64,000 bases of DNA from the NCBI GenBank assembly GCA_021401465.1, contig JADDMT010000005.1, forward strand, positions 124,001-188,000, in the 5' to 3' direction. Source of the stretch: Teratosphaeria epicoccoides (taxonomy: Eukaryota; Ascomycota; Dothideomycetes; Mycosphaerellales; Teratosphaeriaceae). The notes below the pieces were generated by a model. It had not been told where the DNA came from. It did not search any database and saw nothing but the letters and a program-made list of their open reading frames with translations. This document shows, piece by piece, positions 32,661-44,600 of the stretch. The position numbers and the translations under genes are program-made. Every line of letters begins with the position of its first letter. The stretch's first letter is position 1.

Positions 32661-33628
32661 GTGCAGCATCTTTGGGCGCCGGATTGACAGGAGAAGTCGT
32701 TTTGAGATGTCATGTCGCATGGTTGCATGACGTTCCTTTAGTTGGAGAGCGGGCAAACTTCGTACGTCGCAGGGGAGCCTGTACATTGAACATTGTGAGG
32801 CGTTGGAGTTCTGGGTGACTTTGAGCCAGCAGTGTAATCATGGGTGTCCGCCAGAAAACAGTCTTTTTTTTCTCTTGTTGTAGAGCAGGCTGGGTCGGGG
32901 AGAGAAGCAAAGTGTACAGAGCATGAGTACTTAGTATACATGAGACGAAAGAAAATCCTCTGATAAACATCTGTTCAGTGTCCCGCATTGTCAACGCAAC
33001 ACATGGGGCGTCAAATCTCGCCTGTCACTCTGGCAGGTCATTGCGAAGTCGTCATGAGCAGGCTTTCTTGTTGTACAGTCTCCAGACGCCCCCGAGGAAG
33101 CTCATCTTGGCGTTCAGGCGGGAGTGCATTGGGCCATGGGATGGTCTGAGAGCTGATCGGAAAATCTTTGGACAGATTGGCCCGAGGGAGACGCGGTCGC
33201 AGTGTTGAAGGGTCTTGGCTGGGATGAGGATTGGGAGTGTCATTTATTGGTGGGTTGTGATCCTGATGATAGGAGCTATGTCACAGTACTAAATGAAACG
33301 GCTATTGCCTGCTGCGCACGAATGCTCGAGGTGTTTTTAATGGTGCCGATGAACGAAGTTGTTAAGAGCGCTATATTGATGATGGTGATTATGACGGCGA
33401 GGAGCGCTGTCGCACACAAGAGGACTGTTAGTCATCTCGTGAGTCGGCTTACTTTCCCGTTCTGATTGAGGCTGCGGACTTCGTTCGGAGGTGTTTTGAA
33501 GCGCGGATGACGGACATCTTCCGACTTGCAGTGTTTCCACGGAAAGTGGCCGGCGAAGGCTTTGCTGAGCACGCAATTAGGGTAATCAGGATAGTACTGC
33601 CGCCGCAGGGCCTGGTGAGGAGGACAAA
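32661..33628. other. Intergenic, no gene seen
   Basis: Nearly 1 kb between the Bud4-like gene and the mitochondrial ribosomal protein gene. Short frames on both strands have no motif; the start of this stretch is the 3' UTR of the former gene. Confidence 0.5.
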
Positions 33629-34173
33629 ATGATACAATTGAAGGTATGGCAACGTGAACCTTCAAAAGCAGCTGCTGTAACCCGGAAGTAACGGCTGATG
33701 TGTTGAGTTGGCAGACTATGCTCAATGTCATTGACAACTCCGGTGCCGCCATCGCCGAGTGCGTTAAGGTGTTGAAGATGAAGAGAGCCGCGAAAGTGGG
33801 TACGACAGCGGCATCCTGCGACCCATCTGAAAAATAACAACGTGGACTAATCACTACTTACCCAGGCGACCGCATCATAATAGTCGTCCAAAAACAGCGG
33901 AATTTCGGCCCAGAATCAGGACCTGGAGGATCTGTGTCTGTCAGTGCCGCGAATAAGGTACGAAGAGGAGATATCAGACATGCGGTAGTGGTGCGGACGG
34001 CCAAGAAGTATCAGAGGCCAGATGGGAGTGTGGTGAAGTTTGATGACAATGCTTGTGTGCTTATTAACAAGGGTGGAGAGCCGATCGGCAGTCGACTTAA
34101 CGGGATTGTTGGGAAGGAGATCGGAGGTAGAGGATGGAGCAAGATTTTGAGCCTGGCGCCCATGCATTTATGA
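33629..34173 (+). CDS. Mitochondrial large-subunit ribosomal protein uL14m
   Basis: Three exons, 33629-33643, 33715-33799 and 33866-34173, give 135 residues, the usual size of bacterial-type L14 and of yeast Mrpl38. The first exon encodes only MIQLK. The second continues with TMLNVIDNSGAA, the L14 signature that binds 23S-type rRNA, and the third holds GDRIIIVVQKQR, VRRGDIRHAVVVRTAKK, FDDNACVLIN and the conserved end IGSRLNGIVGKEI. The protein sits at the inter-subunit face of the mitochondrial ribosome. The short first exon explains why a simple frame scan shows only its 3' half. MRH4 upstream also serves the mitochondrial large subunit; the proximity is probably coincidence. Confidence 0.93.
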
Positions 34174-34658
34174 GGAGGTACGCGGATGGGTATGGATCAG
34201 ACGACGATGGGTTAAGATCTGGGCATGGCGATGGCGTATGGCGGGTCATGGTAGTGGGACGTGAGGAGAAATACCAGAATGCAACAGATGCTGAAATTTG
34301 AAATCTCACCAAGCTGGTTCACAACGCATCTGGAAAATGCTGGGTAGGTTCGAAGAGGCAAACGCCAGAGTTTCGGATCAGCACAAAAGGTTTTTGTCGG
34401 TCCTTGAAGGGCCAAAGACCACCACAAGGCACTCTTTTTGCGGCACCAATGAAGATCGTAACAGGACGTCGCGGTGGAGAAGCTTGGTTGCCACTGCCGG
34501 TCAGGTCATAGAACTCTGGCTACAACGAACTTTCGACTGCCTACGCAAATATGATCTGGTAGCAGCACAGGCAGAACGTACGAGACAAATATGACCTACC
34601 ATGAATCTCACGGAATGTCTTTCATCAATCCAATCTCCACAGAACAGCAAAGGCAACA
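34174..34658. other. Intergenic, no gene seen
   Basis: About 485 bases with short motif-less frames between uL14m and the decayed Argonaute-like locus. Confidence 0.5.
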
Positions 34659-36350
34659 ATGGCAACAGCCAACAACGCCAAGGAAGACAGCTGCCCTCGC
34701 TGCATAGACCTCAGTCGCGGACTAGGTGACGAATCATGCGGGTGCGACCGCACACCGGCATTCTTCAAAGGCAACATCGGTCAATTGTGGCCTGGTGTCA
34801 GCGGAGATGGCAGGAAGGTCGAGAACCCAAGCAGTGCCAATGAAAGCTATCATCTGCTCATGAATTTCAAGACCATGATTGCCGACAACAGGAAGCACAA
34901 AATCAAGTACATAACGAATTACATGCTCGAGAACGCGATGGGCAAGGCTCGAAGGGCGGTGGGAATCCAGTGCCGACGTTCAGGGAGCAAGACGGTGGGT
35001 CAGATTGTGGTGGAGCTGCTCCTGGAATTCCTGCTCCTGTGCCTGCCACAGCTGATTCGGACGGTGGAACTGCTGGCTAGCACCGCTTTGGGCGGAGGAA
35101 ACGGCTCCAGGGCAAATACTGCGACACCCGACCAATAGACAGTCAGATGTCAAACATGCAACACAGACCAATGCACACAAGGACGGATTCAACACGCCTA
35201 CTCTGGGCTACGACCCAAGTGAGAACTTCGAAGGACTCTCTGCGCGTTCCGCAGGTGCATTCGACGCTGCGGACAATGTTTACGCTGCACGACCACAGTT
35301 CATGCGATACGATGACAAGAAGGTTGACAAGGTCAACGTTCTCACCAATCACTTTAAGGTCGACCTTGCGTCAGAAAATGATTGCGCATGGCCGAAGAAG
35401 ATAGTCCCGATGGAGGCCGCTAGGAGCACGTGCGATCTGCTCGCTGCAAACCAGGATCGATTCGTGACAGACTGCATATCACAGATTATTTGAGCCTGTC
35501 AGTGTATGGAAAGTTTGGCAACACACAGGGTGGCTGTACAAGGAGCGAGCCCAAGCACCTGAAGCCTGAGCAATACACTCGAGGCGACAAGAACTCTATG
35601 TGCGTCAATATCACACCTCTCAGCTCGAAAGTGAAGGGCAACTCTTGGTTTCTGGCTGATGAACTGGGTATTCTGCCACATCACAAGTTCAAGCCCAACA
35701 TTGAAAGTGATCTCATCAAGAAAATGATCTACAAGGCAGCAAGAAAGCCACAAGACAACATCAAACCTATCATGAGCGAAGGCATGCCATCTCTAGGCTT
35801 CAGTGGCAATGTCTTGGCCAATACACTTATGGAGGCTGGTATTGTTGTCCATAGCCACACAGACTTCAACCAGCAGAACTCCTTCGTCTTGACGCAACCA
35901 AGGCAAATCAGTCGCGCTGCAATCGAAGACGCCATCAAGAAAGCTCTGCAAATGATTCCGAGCCTCATCGTCATGGTCTTTGAGCACGTAAGCAAGGAAA
36001 TCCTGGCTTCCTTCTCGGTGTTCAAGTTGGTGATGTAATAGGATTACGGCCTGCTATCTCTGTGCTTGCGCGTACAGCCGCTCACGAAAAGCTTGAAAAA
36101 AGATCAAGACACCGGTACGCAGCTGGAAGACGCCAACTCTGTCTTCGCTAGTCATGTGCGCAATAGTGGCATGAAGCTCAACGCTCGTCTTGTCGGCATC
36201 AATCACACTTTGCAGCCCTCGGCGGTCGCCGCACAGCACAATCCGGGCCCCTGATCGAGCAGCTCAGAGCCACTGCCATGTATTTTGCCGGTGCTACAAC
36301 CTATCGACGTGCACGGGTTGGAGACACTCAGGGAAGAAACAATATGTAGG
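34659..36350 (+). pseudogene. Decayed Argonaute-like gene
   Basis: Fragments in the right order across several frames resemble an Argonaute. About 35180-35493 has an N-domain piece with VLTNHFKVDL and RFVTDCISQII. About 35500-36038 has the PAZ end and L2 linker, FLADELGILPHHKFKP, KMIYKAARKPQDNIKPI and MPSLGFSG, then MID-like AAIEDAIKKAL and PSLIVMVFEH. In the same frame, after adjacent TAA and TAG codons at about 36036-36041, comes a PIWI-like start, DYGLLSLCL and MKLNARLVGINHTL. A shifted piece at about 36278 (MYFAGATTYRRARVG) may be what is left of the GADVTHP region. The PAZ core and the rest of the catalytic PIWI domain are missing. The first ORF (ATG 34659, with CPRC and CGC) and a Gly-rich stretch in other frames may be the old N-terminus. 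Boundaries are approximate; identity rests on motif order. Confidence 0.6.
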
Positions 36351-36824
36351 CACCCAAATAGGCAGGCACGCATCAGAAAGGCCAACGTAATCATCTCGCA
36401 AGACACGCGCACGCTCTTGACCGCAATATATGTGGGGACCAATGAACAGTCAATCGTATATGTAGGGTCCTTCCACACGGCCGGCGAATGTGGCTACCTA
36501 TGACGTGTTTTGTGCTTTGAGCGTCCCATCACGATCCTTGACCATGCATCCGGGCCACTGCAAGAGTAACCACTGCGCCTTGATTTGCACCACAACTGGC
36601 CTTCGCTCTTCTCAATAATTCTCACAATCGTTTCTTGCTTCTGTGTCCGCAGCACTCAGGAGCATTGTCGAGTTTGGGCGAGGGTCGGTACCAAGTCTGG
36701 CTCGCGTTCCATTCGCGGAACCCCAGCCAACAAGCCGCGACAGCAGTGTATTTCATTCGTGGAATCTTGGGTCACAATTCCTCGCGATTACAGCAGCCTG
36801 ACGGCCCACAGGGCATCATTCAGC
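36351..36824. other. Intergenic, upstream of the SMP-C2 protein gene
   Basis: About 470 bases holding the promoter and leader of the next gene. The next gene's frame is open upstream of its ATG but without another ATG. Confidence 0.5.
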
Positions 36825-39800
36825 ATGGCGGACCAAGAGCTGAACCAGAAAGCCCCAGGCGGGCATTACAGCGGTCACAATAAGATACCGACTGTAGGAC
36901 AGTTGATGGAGCGCCTTGATATGGACAAGAAGAACCGTGACAAGGAGATTGACGAGCAGCGCAAGCCTAAGGCAAAGAGTCAGCGTCCACAGGGAGACAG
37001 CGATGCAGTGCCGCACCAGAATGAAGTCAGAACGAACAAAGGCCAGCAGGAAGTCACAGACCCTACGACAGGAAAGCAGATTGTCATTGAAGACGTTGGC
37101 AAAGAGTATATGGAGAATGCCAAGAACCCAGTCTTGTCTGTACCAAATGCCAATTTAGGGAAAGACACGCCAATCAAGACTGATGCCAGACAAAGTGGCG
37201 CGGAGTACAAGCATGCGCAGGATGTTACAGCACCACCAGATCCGGTGACAGAAGGAAGTACCAGCGATGTGCCTATTCATGGCGAGAAGACGAACATCCT
37301 GTTCCATCCTACTCCATCTGTTTCATATGAGCCGATGTTCAAGAAGTTGGAGGAGAGAGGCATGTGGCTCATCACTGGTGTTTTCATTGCCATTATTGTC
37401 GTCGGCAAGACTTTCGGCGGCCGGTACCTTGGATTGCTTCCATTGGCTGCGTGCATCAGTTCTGGCATTTGGCTATGGATTAAAGAGATCATTCGATCAG
37501 GACGTGAAGTCGAATGGGACAGCGAGAAGGAGCGCGGCAAGACGGCTACTGCGAACTTGCTTCCCGAGAGCGTGGAATGGATGAACTCTCTACTTGGAAT
37601 AGTCTGGGGTCTTGTCAACCCGGACATGTTCAGCGCCGTCGCTGATACCCTGGAAGATGTGATGCAGGCGTCCGTGCCTGGCATCATTGAGAACGTGAGA
37701 GTTGCTGAGATCAATCAAGGCAGCAACCCCATCCGCATTTTGAGTCTGCGTGCGTTGCCCGATGACCACATGAAGGAGATGAAGGCGGCTATTCACGAGG
37801 AGAATAAGAAGAACAAGGATCCCCAAGAAGCTGCCGCTGACGAGGAAGGTGGCGACTACTACAATCTCGAGATCAGCTTTGCGTACCATGCTCTGCCTTC
37901 CGGCAAGCGGGCTAGCGACAAGGCCAGAAACATGCACATGCAGCTCGTCTTCTACCTTGGTATCAAAGGCTTGTTTGGCGTGCCTCTGCCTATCTTCGTT
38001 GAGCTCAATGAGCTGATCGGCACAGTTCGTCTTCGGCTGGCCATGACACCCGAGCCGCCATTCTTGAAGACGTTGACTTTCACATTGATGGGGGTGCCTC
38101 ACGTCGCAGCAGGTTGCATTCCCATGATGGAGCGCGCGCCGAACCTTTTGAATCTTCCGCTAATCAGTCAGTTCGTCAACTACGCCATTGCAGCCGCATC
38201 GTCCATGTACGTTGCTCCGAAGAGTATGACGCTCGACATGCGTGCAATGCTCCAAGGTGACGATATTACGAAGGACGTCCAGGCATTGGGCGTCATGTGG
38301 ATTCGCATACACAAGGCTGTCGGCCTCAGCAAGCAGGACAAGCGTGGCAGCAAGTGGGGTGGCAGCGATCCGTACATCACCCTCACGTTCTCGAAATACG
38401 GCAAGCCAATGTACTGCACCAGAGTCATCACCGACGACCTTAACCCCATCTGGGAGGAGACGACTGCATTGCTTGTCACGCCCGAGCTTATCAAAGCTGA
38501 TGAAAATCTGTCTGTAGAGCTTTGGGACAGTGACAGGCACTCTGCAGACGACATTGTCGGAAAAGTCGAGCTCAGCATGCAGAAGATGATTCAACACCCA
38601 GGCAAGATGTACCCGCAAGTCAGCAAATTGGCCGGCATGGACGAAGGCTCTGAGATGCCCGGTGAGCTGCACTGGGAAGTAGGGTACTTTGGGAAGCCGC
38701 AGTTCAGACCTGCTCTTCGAACAGACGGCAAGAACAAGGCCCTGCCACCCAATCTGAGAGATAAGCCAGAGTTACAGGACGATAAAGGTGTCTCGAACAC
38801 AGCAACAGACGATGCGGTGCAACACACGCCGCCAGATCCACTTTGGCCAAGCGGTGTCTGCTCAATCATTGTCCACCAGATTGTGAATCTGGAGCTTGAC
38901 AACATAAAGGGTACTGAAGGCAGTCGCAAGGGTAGAGAGTACGAGCCGGCCAAGGCTTACGGAGAAGTCAAGGAGGAAGAGGGCGGACACTTGCCGACGT
39001 CGTATTGCACAATTCTCTTCAACGACGAGCTTGTGTACCGTACTCGTGCCAAGGCTGTTTCATCGCAGCCGATCTTCAATGCAGGTACTGAGCGCTTCGT
39101 CCGCGACTGGCGTAGTGCTATCGTTACGGTAACAGTGCGTGACTCAAGGAACCGAGAGCATGATCCGATTCTTGGTGTCGTACCGCTCAAGCTCAGCGAC
39201 ATTCTGGAGACGGCCAGTCAAGTTACGCGATGGTACCCGTTGGACGGTGGCATTGGCTTCGGTCGCATCCGCATCAGCTTGCTCTTCCGCAGCATCGAAA
39301 CACGTCTGCCACCCCAACAGCTCGGCTGGGACGTCGGCACTTTCATGTTCGAGAGCGAAAGGATAGTAGCGAAGGGTTACAAGCACCACGCTCGTATCAA
39401 GATGAGAACTGGCGGCTCTGTTGGCAAGATCGGTCGCTCAGTCTGCCATTCGATTGGTAGCGATGATACTGAGGCGGGCGAATCCACGAGCGAAGGCTAC
39501 TACTGGGACCTGACCAAGGTCAAAGGTCCAGACGGGCACGAGATGAAGTTGCCGGTTAAGTACCGCTACCGCTCACCCATTGTCTTCGAGTTCCACGTTG
39601 GCGGCAAGAGGAAGGCAGATGCTTATGCTGTGCTGTGGCTGTCCACGCTGGTTGACAATGAGGTAATTGACATCAACCTTCCGATCTGGCAGACCCATGC
39701 GCCAGCCCGGCTAACACAGAACTTCATTACCGAAGGAATGAACATGAGCTCTTTGCCGGGGCTTGAAGACATCAAGGAGGTTGGTCGCTTGACTTTCCGA

Positions 39801-40517
39801 GGCAGATTTAAGGCCGGCATGGATGAGTCGCATGAGCATTTCGTTGCAGACAACGATTCTCGCGAGACATTTGAGACCTGGGAGGCTTGCTTTGCGGAAG
39901 GTGTGCGAACAAGGCGTGTTGAGAAGGAGCTGCCGGAGCGTGTCTCTGACCTCCATGAAGAATCTCTTCTGCAGGGTCGCGATATCCTCAAAGACGCCTC
40001 GCCTGAAGAGAAGAGGCGCTGGCTGTCCAAGACCGGCACGGACTGGTCGGGGGCATTTGGTGATGACCCAGCAAGGTACATGCAAAACGGCCGCAAGAAG
40101 CGCGAGCCAGGTGCCGAACCACCTCTTGACGAATCTGCCTACTCCGTCAACGAGGACTCGTACGAAGATGATGACAACGACGATGCTTCGGACAACGACC
40201 TTGGTATTCAGGATGCCAACATCGCTAACGGCGAGCACTCTTCCGCCAAGGGCAGCCTCGAGACGAACCGCACGGGTGGCACGATGGCAAGCGGATGGAC
40301 ACAAGGGACGACAGAAAGCGAAAGGAACGAGAAGGAAGTTAACAGACAAAACAAAAAGACAGAAGAGCGCAAGCAGAGGGGCATTATGCAGTGGAAGCCG
40401 GCAAGGAATATGAAGTTTGCCAAGGATGAAGCCAAGATTGGTCTTAGAAAGATCAGCCATAAGCTTACTGGTGGATTGGATGGTAGGCAGCCGGGTGTTG
40501 AGACTGAGACACAGTAA
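36825..40517 (+). CDS. SMP and C2 domain protein (tricalbin / Mug190-like), membrane-anchored
   Basis: Intron-free 1230-residue protein of the tricalbin/extended-synaptotagmin kind, probably the fungal Mug190-like group. ATG 36825 (MADQELNQKAPGG) is the first in-frame ATG. Order: disordered N-terminus; membrane hairpin at about residues 180-225 (MWLITGVFIAIIVVGKTF, LGLLPLAACISSGIWLWI); SMP lipid-transfer domain at about 248-470 (ESVEWMNSLLGIVWGLVNP); a C2 domain at about 488-600 (GSDPYITLTFSKYGKP, DDLNPIWEE); a second C2 at about 676-822 (VRDSRNREHDPILGVV); and a long acidic then basic C-terminal tail. By family knowledge it tethers cortical ER to the plasma membrane and moves glycerolipids. 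A second SMP-C2 gene follows directly on the same strand. Confidence 0.88.
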   Translation: MADQELNQKAPGGHYSGHNKIPTVGQLMERLDMDKKNRDKEIDEQRKPKAKSQRPQGDSDAVPHQNEVRTNKGQQEVTDPTTGKQIVIEDVGKEYMENAKNPVLSVPNANLGKDTPIKTDARQSGAEYKHAQDVTAPPDPVTEGSTSDVPIHGEKTNILFHPTPSVSYEPMFKKLEERGMWLITGVFIAIIVVGKTFGGRYLGLLPLAACISSGIWLWIKEIIRSGREVEWDSEKERGKTATANLLPESVEWMNSLLGIVWGLVNPDMFSAVADTLEDVMQASVPGIIENVRVAEINQGSNPIRILSLRALPDDHMKEMKAAIHEENKKNKDPQEAAADEEGGDYYNLEISFAYHALPSGKRASDKARNMHMQLVFYLGIKGLFGVPLPIFVELNELIGTVRLRLAMTPEPPFLKTLTFTLMGVPHVAAGCIPMMERAPNLLNLPLISQFVNYAIAAASSMYVAPKSMTLDMRAMLQGDDITKDVQALGVMWIRIHKAVGLSKQDKRGSKWGGSDPYITLTFSKYGKPMYCTRVITDDLNPIWEETTALLVTPELIKADENLSVELWDSDRHSADDIVGKVELSMQKMIQHPGKMYPQVSKLAGMDEGSEMPGELHWEVGYFGKPQFRPALRTDGKNKALPPNLRDKPELQDDKGVSNTATDDAVQHTPPDPLWPSGVCSIIVHQIVNLELDNIKGTEGSRKGREYEPAKAYGEVKEEEGGHLPTSYCTILFNDELVYRTRAKAVSSQPIFNAGTERFVRDWRSAIVTVTVRDSRNREHDPILGVVPLKLSDILETASQVTRWYPLDGGIGFGRIRISLLFRSIETRLPPQQLGWDVGTFMFESERIVAKGYKHHARIKMRTGGSVGKIGRSVCHSIGSDDTEAGESTSEGYYWDLTKVKGPDGHEMKLPVKYRYRSPIVFEFHVGGKRKADAYAVLWLSTLVDNEVIDINLPIWQTHAPARLTQNFITEGMNMSSLPGLEDIKEVGRLTFRGRFKAGMDESHEHFVADNDSRETFETWEACFAEGVRTRRVEKELPERVSDLHEESLLQGRDILKDASPEEKRRWLSKTGTDWSGAFGDDPARYMQNGRKKREPGAEPPLDESAYSVNEDSYEDDDNDDASDNDLGIQDANIANGEHSSAKGSLETNRTGGTMASGWTQGTTESERNEKEVNRQNKKTEERKQRGIMQWKPARNMKFAKDEAKIGLRKISHKLTGGLDGRQPGVETETQ

Positions 40518-41156
40518 TTGAAGGCAGTAGTGGAGCTTGCAAAGCAAACGGACGTTCAGCATGGCGTGGGTTACGAGTTGTGTCGGGGCAAGTTCTTCAT
40601 CTGACATGATTTATGGAGAATGTTTAGTTCAAGACATCATGACCAGGTGGTGTCTCAGCATGTAATTGAGAGTGGCAGGCATTACTCTGGTCACTGGAGG
40701 ATGCTGTTCCAAGATGTCCAGATCCACAACCCACCTAGGTAATTTCTGTGGATGGTGCCAGCGGAGCAGTATAGATCTGACATTACCTTATTGGGATTGA
40801 TCCATTGTGCACGAGCATGCATGATAGGAACGCCACTAGCATCACATTACGCAGTCTTGCAGCGATCCAGTCACCTGAGATCGCGTTTCGGTGGTGTTGA
40901 TTGGTCCTTCCTAGTTCACAAGGCGCGAGCATTTGATCATGTTCCAGGTTTTGGGGCAGTAAGGCATTGGTGTAGCTTCCAAATCATGTTTGCTCGACGT
41001 CAGCTGTTGTTCATGTTTGATTGCTCGCGTTCATTTACTGTCTGCTTGTTATTGTATCGGAGTCACAGGCTGCCATTTCTTGTTGGAGCTCGTACTTGCC
41101 ACTTTTGACTTGACTGCATTTATCATCCACCTTCCCCTGGACAGAAACAGAGCAAT
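40518..41156. other. Intergenic between the two SMP-C2 genes
   Basis: About 640 bases. Short frames without motifs; it should hold the promoter of the second SMP-C2 gene. Confidence 0.5.
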
Positions 41157-42678
41157 ATGGCGGACGCCATCATCGAGAAGCTCACCGCTGAGGCGGAAGG
41201 AGAGGAAGCGGGTAAGTCTTCCGTGCGCTTCTAGGCAGAAACTGCATTTCTAACGCGCCACAGTCTTCCTGAATGAAATCGTCCGCCAGCTTTGGCCGAA
41301 CATCAATGTAGCGGGGAGCCAAATGATCAAAGAGATCGCAGACCCAATGTTCAAGGAGATGTTGCCCGGTCCGTTGGCATCACTGCACTTCACCAAAATC
41401 GATCTAGGCACCGTCCCGATCAAGCTTTCAAAGGTCCAGACCACGCAGACTGAAACCAAAGGCATCAATCTCGAGATGAACGTAGAGTGGGACGGGAAGT
41501 GCGATGTCAAGCTGGACGGCGACATGATTCCCGAGCTGGGTGTGAAGGCTGTGCAACTCAAAGGCCGAATGACTGTGCTACTCTGTCCATTGACGAACGT
41601 AATTCCACTTGTGGGCGCTGCACAATTCTCCTTCGTCAACCCACCGCTGCTCAAGCTGGACTTTACTGGAGCTGCGCAGGTTGCTGATTTGTCCATTATT
41701 GATGGAGCGGTGAGAAAGGTCATTCTCAGTGTTATTGCCAGTATGGCAGTACTGCCCAATCGATACTTGTACAAACTGGACGCGAACAATGACTACTTCC
41801 GGACTTATCTGTATCCACTGGGCGTGCTACGAGTCACTGTCGAGAAGGCATATGGGTTCGCGGAGGATGCCAAGTCATCGGCTAAAAAACTCTTTGCCAA
41901 AATCACTCGGGCGGCCCCAGATTGCTATGCAAAGACTCAATTAGGAGCAGAACCAGAATGGAAGACCGCTGTCAAAGCCAATACCACGAATCCTGCTTGG
42001 AACGAGACCCACGACTTCATCGTGTCTGACCTCGATCAATTCCTCAGATTCAACGTGGAAGACCAAGACGTTGGAGAGGACGATGAAGTCGGCGTTGCGG
42101 TCACTACCGTGAGAGACATTATGGCCATAGGTGGAAAGCAGGAGCTATCTCTCATGAAGAACGGGCAGGAGACTGGCGGCAAATTGTCGGTCTCGTGCCA
42201 ATACTTCGACCTCGTGCCTAATGCGGACAGCTTCTCGTCTACTGAACACTCTGGCGGCAGTCAGATGAGCGGCATCGCGACAGTGCTGGTTGCGAGCGCC
42301 TTTGACGTGAAGGGCGAGCGGTCAAAATTGAAGCCGAGCGTCAAGGTGTCATGGGGTGAAAAAACCCATTTTCAGACAGTGGTCAAGTCTGACTATCCTG
42401 GTACCGACATCCATAACCCGTCCTTCGACCAGCCTTTCCAGATTCCAGTCAATCCTGATGTCGTTGGGAAGAGTTTCAGACTTGCGCTGCTGGACGGAGA
42501 AAAAGAAGTGGGTGCTGTAGATGTGCCATATGAAGATGTGGCGAAGGCGGAAAACATGACGGTGCAGAATAAATTTGACGTGGGCGAAGGGGCTGCGGCA
42601 AGGGCGAGTATTCGATTGCAGGGCATCAAGGTGGCGTCGATGCAGAAAGCGGCGTTGGCCGAGCGCCGGAAGCAGTAG
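41157..42678 (+). CDS. SMP and C2 domain protein without membrane hairpin
   Basis: Two exons, 41157-41211 and 41264-42678, separated by a 52-nt intron with a CTAAC branch, give 489 residues. After MADAIIEKLTAEAEGEEA the SMP domain begins at once (FLNEIVRQLWPNINVAGS, PGPLASLHFTKIDLG, LPNRYLYKLD). A C2 domain follows (LGVLRVTVEKAYGF, NPAWNETHDFIVSDLD), then a second, weaker C2-like region (GIATVLVASAFDVKGERS). No transmembrane segment or signal peptide is visible, unlike tricalbins and the neighbour upstream. It may be a soluble lipid carrier recruited by C2-lipid or protein contacts, or it may pair with the anchored neighbour; both ideas are inference. Confidence 0.88.
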
Positions 42679-44600
42679 GAAGTGGAAGGGCTTTGTTCGA
42701 TGTGACGACATTCAACAGATGAGGTTGCAGTGGAGTGCAATGCTTGGCGGCCGCGTGCTTTCCCGGCTCGCATGGCTCGAGACAGCGGCACTTTGGAGCC
42801 TATGCGAACGTCTGGAGCGCTGGTAGTTGGCCCTGATATGGTGGATAGAGAAGACCGGGCGATCCTGTATCAAAGCTGCTGCAATGCGGCTGTGTGGTCC
42901 AACCCAGTGATCCTGCAGATCGCCGTCCCGACCTCGCGTTGTACTTGGATGGGCAAGCTCCTGCCTTTGCCTGGCGGCTGTGCGATGCCGTGTTTGGCGA
43001 ACGGTACATGAAGTGATCGTCCACGTGCAGAAGGTTATCATGCAAAAGCCGGAAATCACTATGCAAGTAAGCGTGCTCATCGGAAGGTAAGTAGTATGCG
43101 CACATAGCAGCAAGATGATTCGCAATTGCTCGGTGTCCCTGGTGCTCCAAGATTTTTCATCGAGCACGCGTCCCATGTTGAAATGTGACACTCGATCGCC
43201 GGAGAAGGTCCATCGAGTGCTATTATTGCGGCCTGCTAGTAGTTGTAGCGGTGTTGATGCTGCTCGGATGGAATGCATCCCTGGTACTTCCATCCCAGCG
43301 CCGGGTCTGATCGATGAGCCCGACGTCTTGGCTAAAAAATGCTTATGCATAATAATTTGGAACAATTATTGAGCTTACACACATGAATCATCATTGTCTT
43401 GTCTTCTCTGCTTCCGCAAACATCAAATCAGTCTCTTTGCTTCACGAGGACCTGGTCGAAACCCGATAGAGAGGATCAGTTGCCGAAGCATACACCGTTG
43501 TGGTTGCCAGGCCTAGACCTCATAAAGCCTGCATCTTGTGCGACGCGGGAGCAAGCTTGTTGCATGCAGTGCAGGTGAGGGGTGTGGACAGAGGCAAAAC
43601 AGCGGATCGGCGCCACTTCAGCCCTGGGGTGGTGGTGGCGTCGTCGTCGTGCGCAGAACGGTTCGCTGTGCGGAGATACAAAACGTCATCACTGACCTTA
43701 CCGTATGCTTCAAGAGCCATGATGAGCGGAACAGGAGACCAGGCGCAAAAGAGGAAACGCTAATCGATATAGCCTTCCTCGAGACAAATTGCGCGTCGAC
43801 CAGGAGCTGTCCTGAAACAAGCTCTACCGCAGAACCTCGCCCGCGCTTCTCTGCCTCTGCACGCGACGACCATTGAACAGCAGGCCGCACTGGTCTCCGT
43901 GAAAATTACCGCTCGCCGCTGGACCAAGAGTCGGAGACCGTGGACGTGGCCTGTCGACGTCGAGCGTATCGGGGAACGGTAATATTTGGATCTTCGAGCC
44001 TAAATTGCCATCAAAGTTCGAGTCTAACTGCCTTCGGAGGGGCATCGTGGTCCTTGGTTCTTCCTGGCTTCTTTTCCTTTTCGAACCACCGCGCACTCTC
44101 CCTCCTTCACCACCTCCATTTCGCTCGTTGCACGCATTGGTCTGGAGCTCGCTTTTCATTGGTGCCGGTCACGAGCGACATTTTCCCGTGAGACACGCTG
44201 CCTGCTCTTGTACCTGGCTGCTGGACGCACTCTTGTACTGGTCCTACTCTTCGCACTGTTTCTATTTGCCGGCGCTACTGCAGGACAGACGGCTCCTACT
44301 ATCTTCCGGAGCCCGAACGTAACTGCTAATCACATCAACTGATTCGTTTGTTCACCCGAGGGAACGATCGTGAACAGACACCAGGCCGCTTTGGCTTCTG
44401 GGCGACCAGCGAGGAGACTCGAGTGTGAAAGTCTCACCTGCTGGCCACGCGGGCGATTCGAAGCACTTTGTAATTGCACGAATCCTGAGGTTGGGAGACT
44501 CATGTACTTGCGACCAACGCGCGCAGCTTGAAGGGCGAGCGCCACGACAAATTTCAGTCCATACGGCGGCGGCGCGAGTCCGCCGCATCGACAAAGCGGC
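42679..44600. other. Long intergenic region upstream of the WSC sensor gene
   Basis: About 1.9 kb with overlapping open frames on both strands, none with a motif, signal peptide or good splice structure. It probably holds a long regulatory region and leader for the WSC-domain gene. Confidence 0.5.

Noticed and set aside
42712..43365. 217-codon minus-strand frame downstream of the second SMP-C2 gene
   Set aside because: Starts in low-quality context, has Cys/His/Arg-rich composition typical of non-coding frames, no motif, and overlaps other open frames on both strands.
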